A DNA stretch of 64,000 bases from Streptomyces dysideae (GTDB lineage Bacteria; Actinomycetota; Actinomycetes; Streptomycetales; Streptomycetaceae), in NCBI RefSeq assembly GCF_001514305.1, contig NZ_KQ949125.1, forward strand, positions 1 to 64,000, written 5' to 3'. Below, piece by piece: positions 34,018-41,119 of this stretch; within the stretch, counting starts at the first letter, position 1, and each line of letters opens with the position of its first letter. A model generated the notes under the pieces. It made no database searches, was not told the DNA's origin, and worked only from the letters and a program-made list of their open reading frames with translations. Made by a program: the position numbers and the translations under genes.

Positions 34018-35712
34018 GTGAGCGACACACACGTTTCCGTCCGGGCGGAGGACGAGCCGGAGCAGTTGCGCGAGCAGTTCCGTCAACTGTTGCGCTACCG
34101 CTGGCTGATCGGCGTCGGCGTCTGCGTCGGACTGCTGGCCGGTGCCTGGCTCGGCATCACCGGCGCCAACAGCTACGCCGCCACCACCGACATCGTGCTG
34201 CGTGCCCCTACCAGCGACCCCTTCGCGCCGACCCTCTCCAGCGACAAGGCGATCAACATGGGGTCCGAGCGGCAGACGGCGCTCAGCCGCGCGGTCGCCG
34301 AAGGCGCCGCGAAGCGACTCGGGATGGAAGCGGACGAGGTCGACCGGCTCCAGGACGGGCTCCAGGTCACCAACCCGCCGCAGACCCTCGTGCTGCACTT
34401 CACGTACAACGCCTCCGATCCCAAGGAGGCGGCGCGCCGCGCCGACGCCCTCACGCGGTCCTACATCGACCTGCGCAAGGAGCAGTGGGAGTCCGTCCGG
34501 GGGGCGATGCTCAAGAGCCTGCAGGACCAGCTCAATCCCGTCGCCAAGCAGAACGACGAACTCTCCCAGCGGATCAAGCAACTGCCCGACGGGTCTGCCG
34601 CGGACTCCGCCTACGCGGTGCAGGCCAACCTGCTCAACCGCATCACCGACCTCCGCGGCAAGATCACCAGTCTGAAGGCGCTCGACATGACGCCCGGCAA
34701 CGTGATCCGCAACGCCACCGTCCCCACCTCGTCCGACGGGCCGGGCCTGCCCCTCTCGCTCGGCCTGGGCGGCCTCGTCGGTATCGGCCTCGGTCTGCTC
34801 GGCGCCTGGGTGCGCCTGGTCTTCGATCCCGCGCCGCGCTCGGCCGGGGACGTGGCCCGTGCGGTGCGCGGTCCCGTCCTCGGCGCGCTGCCGCGCGACT
34901 CGGCGGGGGCCCTGGTGGTCGGCCGCGCCGACTCCCGGGCGGCCGAGGAGTACCGCTCGATCGCCTTCCGGCTCGCCTACGACGAGAGGTTCGCCGACCG
35001 GCGCCGCCTGCTCGTCGTCGCTCCGCGCGGCTCCATGGAATCGAGCGTGGCCGTCGCGGTCAACCTCGCCGCCTCTTTCGCGGAGACCGGCAAGAACGCG
35101 CTGCTCGTGGAGGCCGATCTGCGCACCCCGTCCCTCTCCGAACGGCTCGACGTGTCCGCCACCTCCCGGCCCCGCTGGAGCCGCACCGCTGAGCACGCCG
35201 AGGGAGAGTGGCCCGGTCACGGCCAACTCGTGGTCGACGCGGGCGAGTCCGGGACCTTCGGCCTCGTCCCCGGCGAGCGGGTGCGCAACGTCCCGCGCGC
35301 GCTGACCTCCGCGCGGACCACCCGGCTGATCGCCGAGGCCGACGATCCCGATGCCACCGTCGTGGTCGTCGCCCCGCCCGTCCTTGCCTACGCCGACGCC
35401 CTCGCGCTCGTCGACCGTGTCGACGGGGTGCTCATCGTCTGCGACCCGCGCACCGTGCACCGCGCCGACCTCGTTCGTATCCGTGAGCTGATCGCCGGCG
35501 CGGGCGGCACCGTGCTCGGTGCGGTGACGCACACCGAGTCGCGCCGGGGCGGAGCGCGGAGCGCCGCCCGCAGTGACAACCGGCGCCGTGGAACCGGGAG
35601 TCCGGCAGCCCGCCCCGCTCCGCCCAACACCCGCGCCGAGCACGAGCGGCACCGGGACGACGACGGCAGCACCACGATCACGCTGCGCACCGTCGGCTCG
35701 GGGGACCGGTGA
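34018..35712 (+). CDS. Wzz-like chain-length/BY-kinase-like protein with a degenerate P-loop
   Basis: A 564-aa membrane protein. The cytoplasmic N-terminus leads into TM1 (LIGVGVCVGLLAGAWLGI, ~residues 29-46), an extracytoplasmic coiled-coil-rich region, TM2 (LGGLVGIGLGLLGAWV, ~248-263) and a cytoplasmic domain shaped like a bacterial tyrosine autokinase. The Walker A site expected near residue 335 reads APRGSMESS (335-343) and has no GK[ST], so ATP hydrolysis is doubtful. Walker-A'-like (LLVEADLRTPSL) and later strands are kept. The C-terminal ~50 residues are Arg/Pro-rich. Likely role: control of polymer length and export. It starts 4 bp after the glycosyltransferase stop. Confidence 0.85.
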   Translation: MSDTHVSVRAEDEPEQLREQFRQLLRYRWLIGVGVCVGLLAGAWLGITGANSYAATTDIVLRAPTSDPFAPTLSSDKAINMGSERQTALSRAVAEGAAKRLGMEADEVDRLQDGLQVTNPPQTLVLHFTYNASDPKEAARRADALTRSYIDLRKEQWESVRGAMLKSLQDQLNPVAKQNDELSQRIKQLPDGSAADSAYAVQANLLNRITDLRGKITSLKALDMTPGNVIRNATVPTSSDGPGLPLSLGLGGLVGIGLGLLGAWVRLVFDPAPRSAGDVARAVRGPVLGALPRDSAGALVVGRADSRAAEEYRSIAFRLAYDERFADRRRLLVVAPRGSMESSVAVAVNLAASFAETGKNALLVEADLRTPSLSERLDVSATSRPRWSRTAEHAEGEWPGHGQLVVDAGESGTFGLVPGERVRNVPRALTSARTTRLIAEADDPDATVVVVAPPVLAYADALALVDRVDGVLIVCDPRTVHRADLVRIRELIAGAGGTVLGAVTHTESRRGGARSAARSDNRRRGTGSPAARPAPPNTRAEHERHRDDDGSTTITLRTVGSGDR

Positions 35713-37013
35713 CCGCGCCGGGGGAGAAGCCGCCGACGTCCGACCCGCCGCGCGTACCGCGGGGTTCGACGGCCGCGTTCGCCTCTGTGCTCGACCAGGC
35801 GGCGTCCAGCCTCACCAACATCGCCGTGCTGGTGATCGCCGCCCGCGTCTCCACCGCGTACGGGTTCGCCACCTTCTCGATGGTCTACCTGACCTTCACG
35901 GTGCTGCTGGGCCTCAACATGGCGTACGTGGGCCAGGCCGTCGTCCTCACCCGGGGCGACACCGCGGTCACCGGGGCCGCCTGCCGGTCCGCGGTCTTCT
36001 TCACCGCGCTGGCCGCCACCGCCGTCGGCGCCCTGCTCGCCGCCGTCGGCGCGGTCACCGCCGTTGTCACCGGGGGCTGGACCGGGCCGGGCGGGGCCTT
36101 CCTCGCCCTGGGGCTCGTCCTGCCGCTGGTGCTGGTGCAGGACGGGTTGCGGTACGCGTTCTCCACCCTGCGGCGCCCCGGCCTGGCGCTGGCCGCGGAC
36201 AGCCTGCGCCTGGTGTGCGTGGTGCCCGCGCTGCTGCTCCAGCCCCGGCATGCGGCGCCGGGGCTGCTCGTGGCCGTCTGGGGACTGTCGGCCGTGCCGG
36301 CGCTGCTGCTCGGCCTGCGCCTGCTGTGGCCCCACGTGCGCGGCGCCCGAGCCGACCTGCTGTCCTATGTACGCCGGGGTCACCTCGGACAGCGCTTCGC
36401 GGTGGAGTTCGCCGCGGGCAACGCCTCCAGCCAGCTCGCCGTACTGGGCCTCGGGCTGTTCGCCGCCCCGCTGGCGGTCGGAGCGCTGCGCGGGGCCACC
36501 ACGCTCTTCGGCCCGCTCAACGTCCTGTTCAACTCGGTCAACGCGTTCGGGCCGCCGCTGCTGGGCCGTCTCCGAGGTCGCCGGGCCACCGTCCGCGCCG
36601 CCGCCGTGCTCGGCCTTGTGCTCTGCGCCGTCGGCCTCGCCTGGGGGCTGGTGCTCTACGCCTTGCCCGACGGCGTGGGACGCCAACTTCTCGGCGCCAC
36701 CTGGCAGTCGGCTTCCGCGCTGCTGCCCGCCTCGGGTGCTCAGTACGCGGTGATGGGCCTGGGCACCTGTGCCCTGGTGACCCTGCGCGTGCTCAGCCCG
36801 CGCGCCACCCTGTCGGTGCAGGTGGTGTTCTCGCTGCTCTCGGTCGTCCTCATGCTCGGCGGATACCTGCTGAGCGGCTCGGCGCTGGGCGCGGCCTGGG
36901 GACTGGCCGCGGGTTCCGCGCTGAAGGCGATGGCGGCCTGGGCACGCGTCGCCCGCCTGCGCGCGGAGGAGCGGCCCACGGCCGCGACCGTTCCGGCAGT
37001 CCCCACGGGCTGA
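35709..37013 (+). CDS. polysaccharide flippase (Wzx/MurJ-type, MOP superfamily)
   Basis: A 434-aa integral membrane protein with about 12-14 hydrophobic segments and few charged residues. It begins with a short hydrophilic tail and the pattern FASVLDQAASSLTNIAVLVIAARVSTAYGFATFSM, split over residues ~20-55, as in O-antigen translocases. It should move lipid-linked repeat units across the membrane before polymerisation. GTG at 35709 overlaps the stop of the Wzz-like gene (GTGA). A hairpin follows its stop at 37019-37039. Confidence 0.82.
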   Translation: MTAPGEKPPTSDPPRVPRGSTAAFASVLDQAASSLTNIAVLVIAARVSTAYGFATFSMVYLTFTVLLGLNMAYVGQAVVLTRGDTAVTGAACRSAVFFTALAATAVGALLAAVGAVTAVVTGGWTGPGGAFLALGLVLPLVLVQDGLRYAFSTLRRPGLALAADSLRLVCVVPALLLQPRHAAPGLLVAVWGLSAVPALLLGLRLLWPHVRGARADLLSYVRRGHLGQRFAVEFAAGNASSQLAVLGLGLFAAPLAVGALRGATTLFGPLNVLFNSVNAFGPPLLGRLRGRRATVRAAAVLGLVLCAVGLAWGLVLYALPDGVGRQLLGATWQSASALLPASGAQYAVMGLGTCALVTLRVLSPRATLSVQVVFSLLSVVLMLGGYLLSGSALGAAWGLAAGSALKAMAAWARVARLRAEERPTAATVPAVPTG

Positions 37014-37018
37014 GAGCA

Positions 37019-37039
37019 TGCCGGGGCACTGACCCGGCA
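37019..37039. terminator. hairpin between convergent flippase and polymerase genes
   Basis: TGCCGGG (37019-37025), 7-nt loop, CCCGGCA (37033-37039). It lies between the stop of the flippase (37013) and the stop of the minus-strand polymerase (37048), so it may serve both. Confidence 0.55.
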
Positions 37040-37047
37040 GTCCCTGT

Positions 37048-38553
37048 TCAGCGCAGCCCCGTCGCCCGATCCTGCCGGAAAGTGGTGATCAGCGCGATGC
37101 AGCACGCCGCGATCGCCACGCGCCCCGACGCCTGCAGCAGGGGTCCCCGCAACAGGATGAAGGAGTACCCGGCGACCAGGGGCACGGTCAGCGCGATCAG
37201 GCTGCCCGGCGGGGCCCGGCGCACCGCCCGGCGCGCATAACGGCGGTCGACCCGCGCTGCCGCGTACCCCAGGGCCACGAACCCCGCCGTCATGCCGACC
37301 GGGCCGAAGTCGATCCACAGTTCGGCCCACACCGGCGACGAGAGATTGGTGTTGGTCGCCCCCATCCACTGGCCGACCGCCACCCCGGTGTCCATCGGCT
37401 TGCCCGGCCACACCGACCGGGGTACCGCGAACAGCACCGAGCCCGCCAGCTGGCGACCGTAGGTGTGGCCGCGCCCCGACTGCACGTAGGTGATGGTGTT
37501 GGCGAACATGCCGACCTGGTCGTAGTCCTTGAGTGCCAGCGGCTCCAGGGGCGAGGTGGTCTGGATCGGACGGTAGTTGGCGTCGTCGTAGCGGAACCGG
37601 TCCGCGATCGGGAAGACGATCAGCGCCACCACCACGCCCAGGCTCAGCGCGATCCGGTACAGCGCGGCGCTTACCGGGAAGACGGTGAACAGCAGTGAGA
37701 AGAGGACGGTGAGGAACCAGAAACGCGGGTTGGAGATCGGGTTGTTGACTACCAGGTTCAGCGCGGCCAGCGCCAGCCACACGGCGATGATCACCACGGA
37801 GCGGCGGGCCCGCCGCGAGGTCACCAGCCACCGGGTGTACACCAGCCAGGCGATGAGGGCGGGCACGGTGCCGAAGCCGCGCACGATGGCCTGGCCCGCC
37901 TGCGAGTCGGCCTGGGCGAGCCCCGCTTCCTCGACGCTGCTGATGATCTCCTGGCGGCTCGTGAAGAAGACCGCGGGGCCGCCCAGTTTGACCACAAGGA
38001 GCGCCGAGCCGACGAAGGCGACCAGTGTCAGCAGGTACAGGCGGCGGCGGTGCACCAGCGCCGGGCGCAGTCTGTCGTTCCGCTCCCGGCCCGGCCGCTG
38101 ACGGGCCAGCAGCGAGCCGATGTCGAAGGCCACACAGCCGATCAGGACGAGCGAGACGGCTTCGGTCAGATCGGTGCGCGCCCCCACCACCGGGGTCGGC
38201 GTGCGTCCGAGCACTGACTGGGCGAACGGCGCCACCCCCATCGCCATGTAGACGAACAGCCAGAACGAACCGGCGAGCAGCTTGCGGCGGCTGGTGAGGA
38301 TCATCGCCGACAGCCGGGTGCCCGCGTACATCGTCAGTGCCAACTGCATCCACAACGCCGAGTCGCGCTGGCCCGCGCCCGGCTGGACCAGCACCAGCAG
38401 CGGCAGGAACACCGAGAAGCCGAGCACGAGCGGGACCGACAGCGCGCGCGAGAGCAGCGTCCGCGGTGAGAAGAGCGGCAGCGCGGTGGGCTCCTGCGCA
38501 CTAGGCTCCGGCGTCCCGGGCGTTGTCACGCTCCGGTCCGTTTGCTGCGTCAT
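37048..38553 (-). CDS. O-antigen polymerase/ligase-like membrane protein (Wzy)
   Basis: A 501-aa protein with about 11-12 hydrophobic helices, a hydrophilic N-terminus (residues 1-35) and a long extracytoplasmic loop containing RPIQTTSPLEPLALKDYDQ and VPRSVWPGKP around residues 305-360. Wzy polymerases are recognised by this topology rather than by motifs, so the call rests on topology plus context: flippase, Wzz-like protein, initiating transferase. ATG at 38551-38553 follows GGGGCGGGGGCGGC; a start at 38571 would only add six glycine-rich residues. It is divergent from the acyltransferase gene across 122 bp. Confidence 0.72.
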   Translation of the reverse strand: MTQQTDRSVTTPGTPEPSAQEPTALPLFSPRTLLSRALSVPLVLGFSVFLPLLVLVQPGAGQRDSALWMQLALTMYAGTRLSAMILTSRRKLLAGSFWLFVYMAMGVAPFAQSVLGRTPTPVVGARTDLTEAVSLVLIGCVAFDIGSLLARQRPGRERNDRLRPALVHRRRLYLLTLVAFVGSALLVVKLGGPAVFFTSRQEIISSVEEAGLAQADSQAGQAIVRGFGTVPALIAWLVYTRWLVTSRRARRSVVIIAVWLALAALNLVVNNPISNPRFWFLTVLFSLLFTVFPVSAALYRIALSLGVVVALIVFPIADRFRYDDANYRPIQTTSPLEPLALKDYDQVGMFANTITYVQSGRGHTYGRQLAGSVLFAVPRSVWPGKPMDTGVAVGQWMGATNTNLSSPVWAELWIDFGPVGMTAGFVALGYAAARVDRRYARRAVRRAPPGSLIALTVPLVAGYSFILLRGPLLQASGRVAIAACCIALITTFRQDRATGLR

Positions 38554-38675
38554 GCCGCCCCCGCCCCACAAAAGATCCCCGCCGTAGTCTACTGACGCCG
38601 CGCCTGCGGTGAACGGGTGGCTACTAGAGTGTGGCGAAGTGGCGTCAGGGGAGGCGCCGTTGGGGGGATGGATCG

Positions 38676-39215
38676 ATGCGTGATCTGCCGGCCTTCACAC
38701 TGGCCGGATACGACAAGGGGCGCGGCATACTCGTGCAGGCGCTCTGGTTCGCGGTGATGAACACGGTCTTCATGGCGTGGTTCACCCCGGCCCGCGTCAG
38801 GACCGCGCTGCTGCGGGCCTTCGGCGCCGAGATCGGAGCCGGCGTGCTCATCCGGCACCGGGTGCGGGTGCTGTGGCCGTGGAAGCTGACGGTGGGCGAC
38901 CACACGTGGATCGGCGAGGGGGCGTGGATCCTCAACCTGGAGCCGGTCACCCTCGGCGCCCATGTGTGCGTGTCGCAGGAAGCCCTGCTGTGCACCGGCA
39001 GCCACGACCACCGCGCCGCCGACTTCCGGTACCGCAACGCGCCGATCAGCGTGGACGACGGCGCGTGGATCGCCGCCCGCGCCACCGTCCTGGCCGGAGT
39101 GAAGGTCGGCCGCTGCGCGGTCGTCGGCGCCGGGGCGGTCCTCCACAAGGACCTGCCCGAACTGACCCTGCACACCGCCGACAACCGGCGCCGACCCGTC
39201 GAGGAGCCGGCGTGA
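38676..39215 (+). CDS. WcaF/CysE-family acyltransferase
   Basis: A 179-aa left-handed beta-helix acyltransferase. Hexapeptide-repeat sequence is clear: GAEIGAGVLIRHRVRV, VGDHTWIGEGAWI, VTLGAHVCVSQEALL, then VDDGAWIAARATVLAGVKVG and CAVVGAGAVL (residues ~50-160). The catalytic histidine region is CTGSHDH. It probably O-acetylates the polysaccharide, as WcaF does in colanic acid. ATG at 38676 follows GGGGGGATGGATCG. Its stop overlaps the start of the next glycosyltransferase (GTGA). Confidence 0.88.
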   Translation: MRDLPAFTLAGYDKGRGILVQALWFAVMNTVFMAWFTPARVRTALLRAFGAEIGAGVLIRHRVRVLWPWKLTVGDHTWIGEGAWILNLEPVTLGAHVCVSQEALLCTGSHDHRAADFRYRNAPISVDDGAWIAARATVLAGVKVGRCAVVGAGAVLHKDLPELTLHTADNRRRPVEEPA

Positions 39216-40339
39216 GAGTGCTGCACGCGGTCACTTTGCACAGCACCACCCACGCCTTCGGCGGCCCGGTCCGGGTCGCCCTCAACCTCTGCCAGGGCCT
39301 GCGCGAACGCGGACACGACGCCCGCCTGACCGCCCTGGCCGACGGCTTCCCACGGCCCCTGCCCGAAGAGGTGGAGGGCGTGCCCGCCCGGCTCCACCAG
39401 GCGCGCAGGGTCCTGCCGTTGGGGTTCAGCGGTCTGACCTCCCCGTCACTCCTCGCCGGCGCCCACCGCCTCGTACGGAGGGCCGACGTCGTCCATGTGC
39501 ATCTCGCGCGTGACCTGGTGACGCTGCCGGTGGCGCTCGCCGCTCTGCGTGCCGGGCGGCCCCTGGTCCTGCAGACCCACGGCATGGTCGACCCGAGTGA
39601 GCGGCTGTCGGCCCGGCTCCTCGACGCGGTCGCGGTGCGCCGGGTGCTGCGCGGCGCCGCCGCCGTACTCCACCTCACCACGCACGAACTCAGGGATCTG
39701 CACGCCGTGGTGGGCGGAGCGGGCCTCGACCGTGCCGTCCGCCTGGTCAACGGCGTACCCGCGCAGCCCGAGGGCCCGGCCCCCCAGGGCCCGCCGCGCA
39801 TCCTCTACGCGGCCCGGCTGCAGGCCCGGAAGCGCCCCGTCGACCTGGTGGACGCGGCGCCGGCGATCCTGGCCCGGCACCCGGAGGCGACCTTCGTCGT
39901 GGCCGGGCCGGATGAGGGTGAACTCGCCGCTGTACGGCGCCGGATCGACGAGCTCGGGCTCGCGGAGAAGATCAGCTGCCCGGGGCCGCTCTCCGGGACA
40001 CGCATGCTCGAGGAGCTGCTCCGGGCGCACGTCTACGTGCTGCCGTCGGTGGACGAGCCGTTCCCGATGTCGGTCCTGGAGGCGATGGCCGTGGGCACCC
40101 CGGTCGTGGTGACCGACTCCAACGGCCTGGCCCGCGACGTGGAGCGGGCCGGAGCCGGGCGCGTGGTGAGCGGTCCCGACGGTATCGCCCCGGCGGTGCT
40201 CGACCTGCTGGAGCCGTCCGTGCGGCGGACCGCGTCGGCGGCGGCCCGCAAGCTCACCGCCGAGACGTTCTCCATGGACGCGGTCCTCGGCACGCTGGTC
40301 GACGTCTACGAACGGGCCTACGCGGGAAACCAGGCGTAG
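39212..40339 (+). CDS. glycosyltransferase family 4
   Basis: A 375-aa GT-B enzyme. N-terminal domain: VLHAVTLHSTTHAFGGPVRVALNLC (split around residues 3-27), HVHLARD and LQTHGMVDPSE. Donor domain: ILYAARLQARKRPVDLVDA, FVVAGPDEGEL, and the retaining E-x7-E motif in PSVDEPFPMSVLEAMAVGTPVV (~residues 275-296). It is translationally coupled to the acyltransferase. Its 3' end overlaps the convergent lipoprotein gene by 22 bp. Confidence 0.88.
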   Translation: MRVLHAVTLHSTTHAFGGPVRVALNLCQGLRERGHDARLTALADGFPRPLPEEVEGVPARLHQARRVLPLGFSGLTSPSLLAGAHRLVRRADVVHVHLARDLVTLPVALAALRAGRPLVLQTHGMVDPSERLSARLLDAVAVRRVLRGAAAVLHLTTHELRDLHAVVGGAGLDRAVRLVNGVPAQPEGPAPQGPPRILYAARLQARKRPVDLVDAAPAILARHPEATFVVAGPDEGELAAVRRRIDELGLAEKISCPGPLSGTRMLEELLRAHVYVLPSVDEPFPMSVLEAMAVGTPVVVTDSNGLARDVERAGAGRVVSGPDGIAPAVLDLLEPSVRRTASAAARKLTAETFSMDAVLGTLVDVYERAYAGNQA

Positions 40340-41001
40340 CAGCCCGACGAGACGAACGTACGGGTCCCGGCCGGGATCTTGGCGGTCACCTTTTTGGTGT
40401 TGCCCGGGCCGGGGCCGGAAGCCAGAACCTTGTCGCCTGCGCCCGTCGCCTTCCAGGTGCAGCCCTCGGCGGTGGTCAGCGCCCGGTACGTGCCCGGCTC
40501 CGGATTCTTGCGTGTGCCGTCGGCGAAGCCGGTCGCGGCGGCGTCCAGCAAGGGCTTCTGCTTCGGGCACAGCTGCGTGATGGCGTCGTCGGCGGACGGC
40601 ACGTCCCCGGCGATGAGCGCGCCGATCGCGGCGTCCTTGTCGTGGGCGGCGGTGCGCTCGATGCGCTGGCAGGCCTCCTGGCCGATCTGGAGCACGGCGG
40701 CCGGATCCATGTTCTCGGGCACGCGGCCGTGCAGGTACTTCTTTTCCTTGGCGGTGAAGGAACCGGTCACCGGGGTGATCTTCGAGTCGGGCAGAACCGG
40801 GCCCTTGGAGGGGGTCGACGAACCCTTGGCCGAGGGGCTCGTCTGGTCGTCGGGCACGGCGGCGGCCTGGTCGTCGGAGATGCGCTGTGTGGTCTTCGGC
40901 TTTGCCTCCGTGTCGCTTCCCGAACCGCATCCCGAGAGCGTGAGGAGCGCGGCGAGAGCGACGACGCCGGCGGCAGAGCGGCGAGGAGTGCGAGTGTGCA
41001 T
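40318..41001 (-). CDS. secreted lipoprotein of unknown function
   Basis: A 227-aa lipoprotein. Residues 1-25 form a signal peptide with lipobox LSGC, followed by a Ser/Thr/Lys/Pro-rich linker and a globular domain from about residue 80 containing four cysteines (QEACQRIE, QLCPKQ, EGCTWKATG, SGCYAWFPA). The last part, GTYRALTTAEGCTWKATG to the end, resembles small all-beta domains found in Streptomyces secreted proteins. No enzyme motif was seen. It is convergent with the glycosyltransferase and lies downstream of the large surface protein on the same strand. Confidence 0.75.
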   Translation of the reverse strand: MHTRTPRRSAAGVVALAALLTLSGCGSGSDTEAKPKTTQRISDDQAAAVPDDQTSPSAKGSSTPSKGPVLPDSKITPVTGSFTAKEKKYLHGRVPENMDPAAVLQIGQEACQRIERTAAHDKDAAIGALIAGDVPSADDAITQLCPKQKPLLDAAATGFADGTRKNPEPGTYRALTTAEGCTWKATGAGDKVLASGPGPGNTKKVTAKIPAGTRTFVSSGCYAWFPA

Positions 41002-41070
41002 GGTGGCTCCTGCGGGCCCGAAGGGCCTGTAACTAGGGCGGGCCCACACAGCAGTGCGGACCCGGGTAGG

Positions 41071-41103
41071 GCGTGCGGGGCGCCGGTCCGGCGCCCCGCA
41101 CGC
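41071..41103 (-). terminator. strong terminator after the large surface-protein gene
   Basis: A perfect 16-bp inverted repeat, GCGTGCGGGGCGCCGG (41071-41086), one T, then the complement (41088-41103). It lies 16 bp beyond the stop of the minus-strand gene at 41120 and upstream of the lipoprotein start, so it probably insulates the two. Confidence 0.75.
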
Positions 41104-41119
41104 GTGGACGCGGTGAGGG

